Source: Isoetes taiwanensis (Eukaryota > Streptophyta > Lycopodiopsida > Isoetales > Isoetaceae). Taken from it: a DNA stretch of 64,000 bases. The stretch spans positions 13,031,426 to 13,095,425 of the forward strand of contig JAJEKV010000036.1 in NCBI GenBank assembly GCA_021234155.1, read 5' to 3'. This document shows, one piece after another, positions 1 through 12,599 of this stretch (its first letter is position 1; every line of letters begins with the position of its first letter). The position numbers and the translations under genes were made by a program. The notes under the pieces are model-generated. The model was not told the origin of the DNA. It saw only the letters and a program-made list of their open reading frames with translations, and made no database searches.

Positions 1-481
1 AGAAATTTTCAGATAAATTTCAGATGCATAAACAAACCCCAGCACCTTCAGACATGCTCCCTTCCAAATGCATTCTTTTAACTTTGGTTTTCTTTAATAT
101 TCAAGCACTAAGATCACAAATCGCAATCTCTTGCATAGGTGGAAGCCAAATTCTATTTCATTAAACTACAAGATTTAACAGAAACACTAGCTTTTAAAAG
201 ATATCTACATTTTGGCAAACAGCTTTCAACTTGGTTATCTAAAATGTTACTCTTTACTTGGGTTTAGCATGCTTACAAAACTATAAACTATCAGAATTTT
301 TGAAACTGACACATCTGTCTATCTTGATGAAAGATGGACAGGGGCATTGGAGATCATCAAAGAATTAGAAAGGTATCCACGTAAAAGCCTCCTTGTCCCC
401 ATCCCTACAGAAAATCATAACAGAACTGATTAACTTAGAAATCTAAACCAAACCAAGAAAAAGAATCACTTTAGAACTCAC
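1..481. other. No gene seen; probable intron or 3' side of the DENR-like gene
   Basis: AT-rich sequence downstream (on the minus strand) of the last recognisable DENR-like exon. The exon boundary at 482 is followed by a good donor (GTGAGT on the minus strand). The C-terminal exon expected for a DENR protein was not found here, so it probably lies beyond the left edge of the window. Confidence 0.5.
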
Positions 482-1353
482 CTCTTTCCACGTTTCTGTG
501 ATGAAATCTATAATATCCATCATGATATCCCCGTGTACCTCTATCTAATCTTTCTCAGTAGGACCCTAAGAAATAAGAAATAATGAGAAAACAATCTGAC
601 TCAACACTCCCAGGTCTTTAAGTTTTATTAGATTCTGATATAACATGCTACATACTAACTTGAATTTTCCTTAATCTCAACATAAACTAGAACACTCACT
701 TTGACAACTGAGGCTCCACTAGCAAATTTCTTCCCCAATTTTTTGGAAGCATCGGTAAGCCTCATTCCTAATTGGACATAAAAAGAGCTCTGGTTAATAG
801 GAACAGTAGTGCATGCACAATAAGTATACCAAACATATCAAGCCCTTTAATTATTGTGAGACATTTTCGCTTATTACGGACCACTTTCTCCACAACAATT
901 TCAGGTTTTTCCTGCAGATAAAACAGAAAATGAAGTTGGATGCTAAATTAAACATTTCTTATGGAAAACGATCTTACCTTCCTTTTCACTTTGTCCCCAG
1001 GCAATCTCTTAATGTCTTCCTGTTTTTCGTGGGCACTCCCTAAGGGCACAATTACAAGACCACAAGGTAAGAATGGCATTATTAGTATTGCAGTCCTCAA
1101 TAATATTGAGAGATACCTTGGCCTGTAGACAAATCCCCTTTTCCACGAGATATTTCTAAGCTATCCAGTTGTTCTGCTGCCTTCTCTGCCTCTGAATGCA
1201 ACAAATTTAATAAACAGAATGCATAGACATAAAATTAGCGCTTGTAAAAAGCTATCTTTCAGTAAATCCAGGAATTACCTTTCAGTAATTGCGCATGTTG
1301 AATTAACCAGGATTTGCATTTTACAAACTCAGGCCCAAATTCGCAATATTCAG
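482..1353 (-). pseudogene. DENR: DENR-like (density-regulated protein/SUI1-type) translation factor, six internal exons, one in-frame TAG
   Basis: DENR works with MCT-1 in non-canonical translation initiation and ribosome recycling; its C-terminal SUI1/eIF1 domain contacts the 40S subunit. Minus-strand exons read 1353-1279, 1191-1117, 1039-978, 911-830, 767-700 and 565-482. All have AG acceptors, GT donors and phases that join without a frameshift. The first exon gives the N-terminal EYCEFGPEF signature, the third KRLPGDKVKRK, the fourth VVEKVVRNKRK, and the fifth LGKKFASGASVVK, all diagnostic of plant DENR. The sixth begins GPTEKD and then has TAG (545-547) where relatives have Gln, and continues in frame as IEVHGDIMMDIIDFITETW. 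The first coding exon and the last exon were not found. It is either a recently silenced gene, a real gene with a base-call error at a CAG site, or a pseudogene. Family identity is near certain; functional status is open. Confidence 0.88.
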
Positions 1354-3039
1354 CTGGCAAACTACACACTGAGATGTTTTTTACTTGTTATGATCAGTAT
1401 AACGAGAAAATTTGAAGCATCTCGAATTAACCAACTATAGTATCGATTCTTTAGATGTAATGATATATCATTCATTCTTAACAATACCTGGGAGTTGTTC
1501 CGCACTATGTAAAGAAAAGTTGCACTTTAACCTGCACATCATTACCATTTTCTCAGGTAAAAATGATATAGCATACCATGCGCAATGCAAAAATTACCTA
1601 ATCATCATGTCATGGATGAGAATTTGTGGAGGCAAAACGAACCAGCTAAGGCACCAAATCGGTAAAACAGAGACAAAGAAAGTACTAACGTAAATTAAAT
1701 TGGAAGACTATGGATCAAACAAGCCCAAAAGCTACATATATCTGCTGCAAAACATTTCATACTTATATGCAAAGTTTTCAGAAGAGGCTAAGACCATAGT
1801 CTCCTCTCCTCTACATAAAGTAATATCGTTTAAATACTGACCTGCTTTGCACTATTTGAATGCTTCTAAGCAAACCATCATAATTTAAATGCTTCTAAGC
1901 AAACCATCATAATGTGTTCTTGCGTTACCCAGCAGTAAGATTATAGGAGGATCTATGTTGAAACACTATGGCTATGTTCCAGCTCCATATCATGGCCCTT
2001 CTCTTTCCAAATGCTTAACTATTAGCAGCGGTACAGAGGTGTTCATGCTTAGAATGCTTAAACCTTCACTGTAATAAATACCAAAACCAGAAGACTTTAC
2101 CCCACTCCTCTGTAACTGGCTTTGGAAGCGGTAATATCTCCTCTCCCGTTGCCACCAAAATGTTTGTTAATATATTCTCTGCTTTATCGAATTAAAAGAA
2201 AAGATGATGGCATTGACACCAAGAGTAAAGCGAAAAAGAAAGGCCTTGTCCTATGGCGATGGCAAGGGAAAGAAGTAGCTAGTTATGTTGGACTTAATTT
2301 TCAGAGAAAACACCCGTAGACGTGGTCAAATATGGTGGCTGAACATTTGCAGAAGTGCAGTTGATGCAGTTGTAGGCTTAAAAGCAACTTCTAGAATTTT
2401 GGTGCATATGATGAGCTTCATGCAGAATAAAGAGATCGAGATAGAACAAAACAAAGAGGTCGAGATGCTTCAAAGACTGATTTCCATGGATTATCTAATT
2501 TCCAATTCTGCCTCCTACTGCCGATGCAAATTATCTAATTTCCAATTCTGCCCCTATTGCCGATGCAGGATGTTTAAGAAGAAAAGGAGGATGAGGAGGA
2601 AAGCATCCGAAAAAACGAACAAGGTTTGGAGGTGTAAACTTACATGTCTTTACACGTCAGATCTGCCCTGTTCTTCATCGCTTCCCCGCCGGAGATGCTT
2701 CACCAAGCTTTGCATCTCATCAAATAGCTTGCTCCTAGCTTCTAGATACTCTGTTTCTTGCTATTAAATCTAATTTCTTGCTTGAATCCGAAACGCCCTG
2801 TAAAATTTCCTTGTTTTGATCACATGGGTCTTAAACCGAGCAATCCCTACCAGATTTCTTTTCCTGGTCATTTGGGTTTTTCCCATCTCTGTGCTTGTCC
2901 CTGCCGGACTTCTTGATTCCATTCTCTACGCCAAGATTTTGCTTTTTTCTACCGTCTCTTAGAACCCGAAGATCTGAAAAGCTCAAGAAGAGTGCGTTAT
3001 AGCGAGGACCCAACACCGGTTAGCCGGTTTCGAATGTGG
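1354..3039. other. No coding gene supported; probable 5' intron/leader of the DENR-like gene
   Basis: AT-rich. The exon encoding the first DENR residues (a Cys-containing motif ahead of EYCEF) should lie upstream on the minus strand but was not found. A short direct duplication of a 24-30 base unit lies at about 1858-1913 (tgcttctaagcaaaccatca twice), and another short duplication lies at 2500-2560. Short ORFs here show no recognisable domain. Confidence 0.4.
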
Positions 3040-3190
3040 CTGCCCACCAACAGCGGCCACCGCCAGTTTACCTCTGATAGCAAGTTTTTAGCAGTCATTG
3101 GCATATTTCAGGCATATACTGGCATATACTTGAAATATGCCATAAACCCACATAAACAAGGGCTTGCCCCCCTAGGGGCAACCCAAAAAC
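3040..3190 (+). repeat. Partial copy (3' end) of dispersed repeat R1
   Basis: The segment has a diverged 'CCGCCAGTTTA' block, AT-rich 'gcatatactggcatatactt' spacing, and ends in the hairpin-forming 'gcttgcccccctaggggcaa' followed by CCC and A-rich sequence. The same end is seen in fuller copies at 25823-26358 and 39703-39836. The hairpin arms are about 10 bp (GGTTTGCCCC/GGGGCAACC type). The family type is unknown. Confidence 0.55.
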
Positions 3191-3403
3191 GTGGAAGTTT
3201 ATGCCACAGTTTTGACGTGTAATATTTTGAATGGACTTGATATTAATTATTTTTTGCCGTTGACGTTAGTGGAAATCCGGCCTTAGATTAATTGTTTAGA
3301 TGTGATTTCTGGTAAAAAGGGGAATCCCTCGAAAGTTTAGGATAGCAAGCAAAGTCTGGCGAAGGATTAATGGCGATGCAAAGTCTGTCGTAGGATTAAA
3401 GCT

Positions 3404-3856
3404 ATGGCGATGCTCAATTTTTGTTTACAAAATGGTACCACGGCAGCTATGGCGATATCCCGGCGTCCCAGATCACAGCTACAAGCAGGTAGGGATTCTA
3501 CTACCTCAGAGACGCAAGTCACTGAAATGCTATCTATAATTGTCAAGACGATGTCCAGTAAAGAAGTCATCAGTCGCTTGGCTACCAGAAGAAAGCTTCA
3601 GATGAAAAAGCTGAATACTGCACCAGAATTTATAGTATCAAATCAGCTTGGAAACTTGGAAGAAACAAGGTTGGATATTGTAAAGAAAGAGACCCTAAAT
3701 AATGGTTTAGTAGAAGCTGTAAGGCCCCAAATCAAGGTAGGCTGCTTGAAGGAGCTTGACACACATGCTTATGTACATAATGCCCTCCAAGCTAGCTATA
3801 CGAGATGGTGGCTTCATCATAACAGCAATAATGCCCCCCCTGGAGATGGTCTGTGA
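3404..3856 (+). CDS. Hypothetical ORF, 150 codons, no recognised domain
   Basis: The ORF starts at an ATG in the context GCTATGGCGATG and reads a hydrophilic, Lys/Glu-rich protein with a weak heptad pattern in its middle third (residues 55-110). A different frame stays open just downstream (to about 4210) and is interrupted by the MITE at 4061-4449, so this could be the start of a decayed multi-exon gene. Nothing in it matches a family I recognise, and the short length and lack of introns make a chance ORF possible. Confidence 0.22.
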   Translation: MAMLNFCLQNGTTAAMAISRRPRSQLQAGRDSTTSETQVTEMLSIIVKTMSSKEVISRLATRRKLQMKKLNTAPEFIVSNQLGNLEETRLDIVKKETLNNGLVEAVRPQIKVGCLKELDTHAYVHNALQASYTRWWLHHNSNNAPPGDGL

Positions 3857-4060
3857 ATGCATACTTCAATTTTTCAGTTTGCCCTCTGCTATGAACAGCT
3901 TTGCAGCTAGTTCCCATGAATATATGCTCAGTTTCTATGCTGAGTTTAAGATAATTTTGGAGCCCATCAATTAGTTGCCTTTGAGCAAGGAGCTGTATGA
4001 AGCTAGTTTGTTTTTACAACGTATTTGTCCATTCTATTTGTCCGTCTTGCCAGCACCTAG

Positions 4061-4449
4061 GGAGCGCCGTATTCCTACTCCTGGAAGTGGTAAACCCGGA
4101 CACATGTCCGGGTTTACCACTGCTGCTCAGTTTCAAGCTCAAGAACAACGGTTTCTGCATGTTTTTTCACTGACCTTGCTTGATCCATGCTCAAATCTCT
4201 TGCTCTTTTGATAGAATGAGGTTTTTAGGGGCTGCCAAGGTGATTTCAATGGTGTTTGAATCGGATTAAACCGTTCAGTAAGCTAATTGCAAGCTCTATT
4301 CAAAGATTAGCATGCCAAAACACAGTCCCACGCTCAGTTCACCGCGTGGTTATCCCAGCCAAAAAAAAGTGGTTAACCCGGACATGACAGTGGTTAACCC
4401 GGACATGTGTCCGGGTTTACCACTTCCCGGAGTAGGAATACGGCGCTCC
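4061..4449. mobile_element. Mutator-type MITE, 389 bp, 9-bp target-site duplication
   Basis: The ends are long inverted repeats: left GGAGCGCCGTATTCCTACTC and onwards, right its reverse complement, with similarity of about 60 bp. The flanking 9-bp direct repeat AGCACCTAG lies at 4052-4060 and 4450-4458, the hallmark length for Mutator-like elements. Both TIRs contain a palindrome around ACACATGTCC/ACATGTGTCC flanked by AAACCC/GGG, so each end can also fold on itself. There is no coding capacity, so a transposase must come from elsewhere. Confidence 0.9.
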
Positions 4450-5224
4450 AGCACCTAGTAGTTCCATTTTGGCTAGTAAATGTGATAAATACTGATGTGG
4501 ATACGTGAATGCCATCACTGCAAGGATTTCCTGCTTCTAACGTTTTGAAAGGAATTGGAAATAAACTGAATGATGTATCATTCTCATTATTCAACAAGTT
4601 TTAATAACAGCTGCTTGATTGATCTTCTAGGCCATATTGCCCGTTAAGTCCAATGGTTTGATTTTCACCTTTGAAACCTTTGCCACAGTTATCCCCAAGT
4701 TTTTATCTCTGCCCTGGGAAACTTGGTTGTTAGTATTCCAACCTGACTGTTCTGGTCACCAAACAAACTGGTCTTTTGGATTTTGGTTTTGCATATGAAT
4801 AGCAGTCTGAAATCCATTGCTTTCCAATATAGTATCAAGGGTTGCTCATGGAGAATCAACCAGAAAGTGATTGAAGAAAATGAGAGCATGGAATTGCGTT
4901 ATTGATCTAAAGGTATGGTCATCTTTGAGATCGGTCAAATTCATTTACACGACCTCACTGTAACTATCATCATATATCCTTTATAAAATCTAACACAGAC
5001 TATATTCATGACCTGATAGAAGCTGAAATCTTCTCGACAATTATTTGAAACTATCAATACAAGGATTTAGTCAGGCTCCAATCGCTTCATTCATATCTAT
5101 CCGCACATCCTTTGGACTCCATACTACACATGCAGAAGAATATGACATCCTGCCAAGAACTTAAAAGTAGATAATGCAATGGCATATTTCAATACCTATC
5201 TCGTAAAAACCCCTTTTAGTCTGG

Positions 5225-5900
5225 TGGGCATCTTTATCCTATTCAGCTTGAAGTTTTGAAGTTTTCAAATGCTGAAGAATCTCATATGCCTTATCCAACT
5301 TAAATCACCTTACAGAACCCATTGATGAGTGCACTGTATAAATATGTCCATCAGAAATCTTGCCCCACTTAACCATTGTTTTTTACAGATCAAATGCTTC
5401 ATCAACTCCCTTTCTTTTTCTTAAACCTTGAACGAACAGGTCAACGAACAGGTCATATGTCTGAACATCTGGAAGTGGTCCTCTTTTAACCGTACTATTA
5501 AATATTATTCCAGCTATTTCCTCCTGTTTAGCTTTGAACAATCCTTTCTATAATCTATTAACTGTACTGACATTTATAGGACAGGATTTTGTTTCATGTT
5601 CTTGTTGAAGTATGTGCATGCATCCTTTTACTCGTCCCTTCTTGTAAAGTGTCCCAATGAGACAAGTGAAATTCTTGCCATCTAGTTTCTATATAGTATA
5701 TACTCCCCATCGTGCGTTGGAAAAGGTCACATGCTTCACCTGTATTACAGAGGCCAACGGTCATAACATTATATGTATACCCATTCGGAGAAGGAAAATT
5801 CCATTGCATCATTTGAAATATCATTAAGGCTTTTTTATATTGCACAGCCTGAAGCTTATTGCCTTAAGCATGCCTGAAGCAAGACATTGTAAGAACGAAC
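5225..5900 (-). pseudogene. Pentatricopeptide-repeat (PPR) protein remnant
   Basis: PPR proteins bind organellar RNA. Reading 5900 to 5225 on the minus strand, successive degenerate 35-residue units are visible: KALMIFQMM..., then PNGYTYNVMTVGLCNTGE, then a unit with INVSTVNRL and KGLFKAKQEE, then PDVQTYDLF...GLRKRKGVDEAFDL, and finally KLDKAYEILQH. These carry the typical P..TYN..I.GLC..G..xxA.xLF spacing. Units are separated by TAG and TAA stops and at least one frameshift, and no start codon or organelle-targeting peptide is seen. This is a pseudogene fragment, not a working gene. Confidence 0.75.
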
Positions 5901-6139
5901 ATTGTAAGAACGAACAGTGCTCTGATAAGCTGGCTGACATTTTGCCGATTGAAAGAAAAAGTGCGGATCACTTAACTGATGGATCGTATCTGATTCACTA
6001 GTTTTCTTTTGCAGATATACACGCGCTCCTTCCAGTCTGGAAACTCAAGGCTTCACATTCTGGACTTACAATTTCTATGCTTGTAGAACCAAATTAAAAT
6101 TAGAATAGATGTACCTGTTGGGCAAATTCCGGGGTAGAG

Positions 6140-6250
6140 AAGGGTTGTTCCGGTTGAAACTAAGAATTTCCGGTTGAGTTAGCGCATTGAAACTAAGAAT
6201 TTCCGGTTGAGTTAAGAATTTCCGGTTGAGTTAGCGCATTGCAGGAAAAA
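6140..6250 (+). repeat. Short tandem duplication, unit containing TTCCGGTTGAGTTA
   Basis: The string 'aatttccggttgagtta' with or without 'gcgcattg' occurs three to four times between 6146 and 6240, with related 'tttccgattgg' further right (about 6295 and 6348). It looks like slippage-generated local repetition, with no coding content. Confidence 0.7.
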
Positions 6251-6419
6251 TTCCGGTAGATTTTTATGCATATTTGTATAAGAGTAATACAAATTTCCGA
6301 TTGGGAACTGAAAATATCCGGCTATTTGATGAAAGAGTAGGAAAATTTCCGATTGGGTTTAAAAACTTTGCCCAATCATGTACCATCCAATCCTCCCTGC
6401 CATTTCACTTTACTAAATT

Positions 6420-7060
6420 TACTTAAAAGTCTCATTCCTTTTTAATATCAAGGAATTCCAATGGATAAATCCAAAACGGATTATCAACATGCCTTGGTTG
6501 CGAGGGATCAATAAATAGGTCCATTAATGGATTTTTTATCGCCCCCAAGTCATCCATATATCTATAATTTCCTTCAAGCGAGGCCAGAAATTCTGCTTTC
6601 CCCAATTTTGCCAGTCTCCCCATAAATTTATACTCGTAGAACATAAGATCCAAGTTGCACCATAAAGGGGAGCAAGAGAACCCCATAGGGATTCCTCTGA
6701 TTTGTTTCTACACTCTATCTCCCACTTGTACACAACAATTAGCAAGCAAATAGTTGTTCATGGTAATGAGTTCCTGGAGTGTGAGCTCAAAGTAATAAGA
6801 TTCTGAGCGCGGAATATTCTTTCTCCATGAACTTTTGTACTTAGAACACATAACTTAAGAGGATTTTTTAAATGAAAAGCTTTAAAGAAGAGTAATTCAC
6901 AAATAGTAGTGATCCCATCTTCTCCAAATAGAGGTATGGACTCGTAGCATCTTGCAATATCTGCTACCCATGTATTACATATCTTTTGAGGTAAATTAAC
7001 AACTAGATCTATAGTGGAATCTATCCAACAAAATGATCTAGTATGAACCTCCATAAACCT

Positions 7061-7092
<32 letters not shown>

Positions 7093-7621
7093 GAAGAACT
7101 GTGTCATCAATATATTAAAAGAATGGTAATGAGAACTGCCCCAAAGAGACAGCGATACCTCGACACTCCACAACAAACTCACAGACATAAACCTTTTACT
7201 TTTAGAGTCTAATGTCCAACACATCTCCCTAAATACTGGGACCATAGCTTGTATAACTGATGTAATACAATTAGCCATGTCTGAGAAGATACAACTGAAT
7301 GTATTAGTTAACCATCTGAACTTCCTTTTATGGACCTTCTACGTCGCCATTAGATAAGGTAACCCTAGTTTTTTTTATCACTATTCACCTTAGCAATTTT
7401 TTCCATCTCATACAAGCATACATACTTGATTGCTATAGGTGTACTAGGGTATCCATCCTCATTATAGCACATAGCAAAATCTGGGCTTTGAACTCTTCTT
7501 AATGCTGCTTTCCGAATATAATTTTTGCAAATAAAGACAGGAGTATTCTCAGCTTTATCTGCCCTGGAAATATACAGATGTTCCTGTAACCATTTCTTTT
7601 CCATATTTCCTTCCACAATGT
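6420..7621 (-). pseudogene. Penelope/Rvt-like reverse transcriptase element, copy 1 (truncated, inverted relative to copy 2)
   Basis: Reading right to left, the segment encodes the N-terminal flank (PVFICKNYIRKAALRRVQ), then the RT fingers with ICNTWVADIARCYESIP (first catalytic Asp), RGIPMGFSCSPLWCN, and the palm box YRYMDDLGAI (about 6537-6565), followed by YPLEFLDIKK. The order and the 'MG..CSP' box fit Penelope-like or Rvt-type RTs better than LINE or LTR RTs. No GIY-YIG nuclease is visible. It is broken by frameshifts, by a poly(A) retro-insertion at 7070-7186, and is cut off at 7621 by another poly(A)-tailed insertion. Copy 2 is at 14065-17580 on the plus strand and is very similar. The class assignment (PLE versus Rvt) is tentative. 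Confidence 0.7.
7070..7186 (-). mobile_element. Very short poly(A)-tailed retro-insertion, 17-bp target duplication
   Basis: A run of about 20 T (the poly(A) tail on the minus strand) starts a 117-bp insert inside the RT of copy 1. The sequence ATAAACCTTTTACTTTT occurs immediately on both sides (7053-7069 and 7187-7203), a long target-site duplication typical of L1-type target-primed reverse transcription. The insert ends 'gatgacacagttcttc' before the tail, resembling LINE 3' ends elsewhere in the window. It is probably an extreme 5'-truncated LINE copy. Confidence 0.85.
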
Positions 7622-7628
7622 AGGTCCT

Positions 7629-7800
7629 TTTTTTTTTTAGGGTAAGATATTTTTTGATTAATATAAAAACAAGGTACACGACCTTCTTGTGGGCTCCACA
7701 ATAGGCCAGATAGGAAGTATACAATGCTCTTGGTCACCAAATAGAAAGAATTGTAACAAAAAATACACGCAGCCATCAAACTAAAAAACTACCCTAGGAT
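7629..7800 (-). mobile_element. 3' end of a poly(A)-tailed retro-insertion that truncates RT copy 1
   Basis: The RT-element reading frame stops matching copy 2 exactly at a run of 11 T (7629-7639). The sequence beyond has no counterpart in copy 2. This fits a minus-strand retroelement whose 3' poly(A) abuts the break. Its 5' extent is unknown and I cannot identify coding sequence in 7800-8500. Confidence 0.5.
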
Positions 7801-10140
7801 CACGTCCATGTACTATGGTCAAGGTTCTCAACCTCTTCTTCATCCCTGCAAAATGAGATGCTCCTCAGCCTTTTAGTTCTTCCAGTACTAGAAGGCATGG
7901 CCTTCTTCCCAACTATTGTAGGTACTATGGGAAGGTAGTAGCACTTGTAGAGTGCAATCAAAATTATTCCTCAAGATCTTGAAGAACGTAGCCGAAGAAG
8001 GAATACCTAGAAGAATAAGATAGGCAAGTCGCTCTTGATTGTATGAGAACGCCTGAAGATCTGCCTTCTTCTCCTACTAGCAGTACTATCGAGGCTTACT
8101 TGCTCTTCCAGAAATACGCTCCACTACCAAGAAGCCCAACCCGCAAGATTTTAAGCAGAAGTAGAACTGTACTAAAGAAGATTGCCAACTGTCTTCCCAC
8201 TAGCAAGGTACTATAGGCATTTCAACAAGAGCTCCCTCCACTACTAGAGCAACCCGCTACTCCACTTGTGTAACTGCCTCAACCTCTTCTCTACAATAAA
8301 GGTACTATAAACTAGGCTACTCTTTCCATGTAGAGCTTCAAGGCAAAGTAACATATATTCAACAGTTTTGAGTACTACAGGAGAAAGCCAATCGCAATTC
8401 TAATAGAAAGTTTCCAGAGAAGCCTCCTGTAAGATGTTGCAGCCCCGAAGACTCATGGCAGCCCCGTCATGACAAATAGGAGTTGCAGTGAACAAAATAT
8501 CTGTTTCAATAGTATCTGCCTCCTGAAGCACACCCCCGAAAGATTTGAAGGCATTAACATTTAAACAGTATATGTGTTGCAGCTACAAGAGACGCAGGTC
8601 TCCCGTCTGTATATCTTGCTTTACCAATCTGACCTGTACGGATCACCATGTCATCCTCTCCAGGTGGGATAGAGAGGGGAAAATGCCCACAAACAGCATT
8701 AAGGCAAGCAACAACACAGAAGATCTGAAAGCCATTTACCTAATGCCCAAGGAAATGATTAAAAACCATGACTGAAGACTGGAGTGAGTGCAGCCTTTAC
8801 CGCAGTGAGTGCGGCTCCTCATTGCATGAGTGCAATAAAAAAGTCCAAACTTACTATTCCCAATAGCTAATCACAACCCCACTTTGTTCAGTTATGCAAC
8901 ACATACAACTCCAAAATAACCCCATTAGCCAAGTCAATCAAATCAAGGTGAAAGGTCTGCAAGATAGGTCGAACACAACTCAATCTCCAAATTAAACATC
9001 AAGCAACTCAAGTCTTGGAAAAAATAGCCTGGTATATCTGAACCTTGGCCCTGTAAATTCCTACATCAAGCAACTCAAGTCTTGGAAAAAACAGCCTGAT
9101 TTTAAAACACTGTTCGCAAGCACACAGTGATCTTCAAATATCAAACACACAATACCCTGAACAATGCCACTGAAATCACTTAAACTATCATTCAATTAAA
9201 TTGGGATTATGTCGTAATTTTGGGACAAATTTCATATTGCATATTTTTAGTAGCATATCAAATTCACACATTTTACCTCAAAATTATGAAATCGTAATAC
9301 CGCATTATTTACAAAATAGCCAATATTTCACAATACAGCACTATATCATAAAAACATGATGTCAAAAATTTAGATAGTCGTTCACTTTTCTTAAAGCACT
9401 CCCAATGATATCATAGCGTTCTTGCTTACATCCTGAAATATTATAATTCTTATATTTCTACCTGGAACAATTTTTGGAGTCCATGAGCGCAGTATACTTT
9501 CAAAGTCTAGCCAACTGCACCATGTCTTTCACACCAAACCTACAATGTCCAAGGAAGGAATATTAGTTATTCAAAATTAATATAAGAGTGAGATTCACAA
9601 TAAGTGGAGACTCACTACCAGATGAAACATGGTTTTTAAGCCAAAACAAGATAATCCAAAAATAAGTGGAGACTCACTACCAGATAATCCAAAAATAAGT
9701 CTAGAACGTATCTAAAGGAAAAAGCTATATAATACTCACTAAAAAGGAAGAATAGACCTTGTCCCAAAGATGCTTTCAAAATTTTGAACGTGCTTCATGG
9801 TACCTACCCAAACAAGATAACGATAGCTTAGATAACATAAAATTGCCAAATTTATTTTTGCCTTGGATAACCCAATCTCAACGGACTGGATTGCTGGGTA
9901 TTAGAATCCAACAGTTGTGATCACATCATAACATCTTTCAAAAATACTACTTTGTTACGGTACGAAAAGAATAAGTTGGAAAATACGCTCGACTTTTATA
10001 ATGCAAAAAATATCTTAGTTTACCTTAAAAATGAGCTAAAAATAAGCTCGAAATATGTTCCAAGAATTTAGTTCACCTAAAAACACCCCAAAAAGATTGA
10101 TTTAACCCAAGCATAACTAGAAAGAATAAAGTTAGTTGTC
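7801..10140. other. No gene supported; AT-rich with small direct duplications
   Basis: Small local duplications are visible: 'catcaagcaactcaagtctt' followed by GGAAAAAA at 8998 and 9063, and 'gtggagactcactaccagat' at 9604 and 9665. The 7860-8330 stretch contains several spaced copies of a 'tactagNNNggtactat'-like phrase. No open reading frame here has recognisable protein features. Confidence 0.4.
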
Positions 10141-10219
10141 AACTTAAAAACACCCGAAAATTTTTGATAAACTCAAATAATGAGAAAAAACAAAACAAGC
10201 CCAAAACATGCTAAAACTA

Positions 10220-10232
10220 CACGCTTGGCGTG
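10220..10232. repeat. Isolated copy of palindromic 13-mer CACGCTTGGCGTG
   Basis: Same motif class (CACGC, 3-base centre, GCGTG) as the cluster of three at 12110-12540. See the finding on that motif. Confidence 0.7.
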
Positions 10233-10599
10233 AATATGGTGGCAGACCATATTCAAAAACACCAAAATGAAAAATAGCTTCCTGATTCAAAAAGTAGACC
10301 AGATTGATTGAAAATCCAAATACAAAAACCATATTCTTTGATTGAAAAACTCTAAATTGCTTACCAAAATCGACCTTGCTTGCTCAGATGGACTTGCTTA
10401 GAATGAATTTTCCTCAGAAACATTCTGCTCAAAACGAATTTTGCTATGAATTTGGGTTACATAAATGTTGCACGACTGACCTCGCTCAGATGGCCTTGTA
10501 GCAGACGAATTCTATGTTAGTATAACAGGGCAGGCAATAGAACATTCAAAAATTCATATTTAAGAAATGGGCAGATTGGAAAAAAATAAAGCTCACCTT

Positions 10600-11350
<751 letters not shown>

Positions 11351-11659
11351 TAATTAAAAAAGAAGAGAATTCTGTTTGGAAGAAAAACATACAATATCTG
11401 GATCATCTGCGATCATGTAAAATCTGGAGCGCCCTCCTCTTCGATGTCCAGAAACAGATAGAAATCAGGTAGAAACAGAAGAGAAGGAAATAGAGGAAAT
11501 CAGGTAGAAGAGGACACAACAGAATAGGTAGAACATAGGAGAGAACAGAAGAGGTAGACACAGAAGAGGATTTCCAGAAACAGTTTGAAATCAGATATAA
11601 GAAGAGAGAACCAGCGACCTTGCAATTGCAACTGGACCTAAACAGCTCGATTCCGGGAA

Positions 11660-11880
11660 AATCCGTCATATCTGGTAAGTGGGTAACATCTGATTGATTG
11701 CTCCATGTCCGCCCGCCCCTGTGCAGGTCCAACCTCTGTCCATATCCGCCTCTGTTGTCCGCCCGCCTGCAATCAAAATTTTTGCCAGACCAATTTTGCC
11801 AACTCAAATCCTCTGTTGCCCCTGTCCATGTCCGCCTCTGTTGTCCGCCCGCCCCTGTGTTGTGTTTTTTCTTTTTTAAT
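11660..11880. repeat. Imperfect duplicated GC-rich segment
   Basis: Two related blocks, one around 'gtccatatccgcctctgttg' (about 11737) and the other around 'gtccatgtccgcctctgttg' (about 11825), each continue with tccgcccgcc and lie about 85 bp apart. Open frames here are by-products of the Cys/Pro-rich composition and no gene is inferred. Confidence 0.5.
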
Positions 11881-12109
11881 TTCTTCTAGCCATTCCCTTG
11901 TACTATTCCCAAAATAATCAAGTTCTGGAGTCCTCTTAAAAGTCCAAGCTCAAATCTTTAGGCTTCTGTGTATAGTCGTGAGTCCAGAATTTCATGCCTT
12001 AGTCTTGAAGGGATTAGTCCGTACGATGTGATTGTTTAAAAATGTAATTGGACTTATTTTCATATGCTGGATTTGCACAATTTCCTCAAGCGAAGATGGA
12101 ATCCAAAAA

Positions 12110-12540
12110 CACGCTAGGCGTGATTTGCAAAAGAGTGAATCCTAAATCATGTTGAGCCTTCATTGTTTTAGAGGAGTGGATCCTAAACCCCACACACACA
12201 TGGTTTGCATTATTTTCATGTGAAATTTGCACCTTATCAAGAAGAAACCATAGTGGTAAAATTTCGTAGCAGTAAAACTTCATGCTTAGAACTCGTAATT
12301 AAGTTGACATATGAGGTATCTTATATCTTATATGAGGTATATTTTCTATGAAATATCCTTCACTTCAGCTCTATATACAATATTATTATGTTGGCTAGTA
12401 CACGCTCGGCGTGATTTGTTTTATTCCGTATCTAGTTTCCTCTACAATAGTATACTTGCTTTGATACATGGGTATGTTATGTTTTGTTCCATAACTAGGT
12501 TTCCTCTACAATATTATCCTTGTAATACACGCTTGGCGTG
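12110..12540. repeat. Cluster of three palindromes CACGC-NNN-GCGTG
   Basis: The exact motif occurs at 12110-12122 (CACGCTAGGCGTG), 12401-12413 (CACGCTCGGCGTG) and 12528-12540 (CACGCTTGGCGTG), each followed by ATTT. A fourth is at 10220. The last two sit inside a roughly 125-bp imperfect direct duplication that also repeats 'tttcctctacaata'. They resemble extended G-box-like binding sites but could simply be parts of a repeat. Confidence 0.6.
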
Positions 12541-12599
12541 ATTTTGGTGTTCCAACAATCATGTGAGATTGTAATGCACACTTGGAACATGTGTAGAAT

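Noticed and set aside
813-1693. Plus-strand ORFs across 813-1693
   Set aside because: They are antisense to DENR exons and introns and show no protein features.
3000-3016. Start of the DENR gene from the 61-codon minus-strand ORF at 2831-3016
   Set aside because: Its Lys/Arg/Asp-rich peptide does not resemble the DENR N-terminus and no splice link was found.
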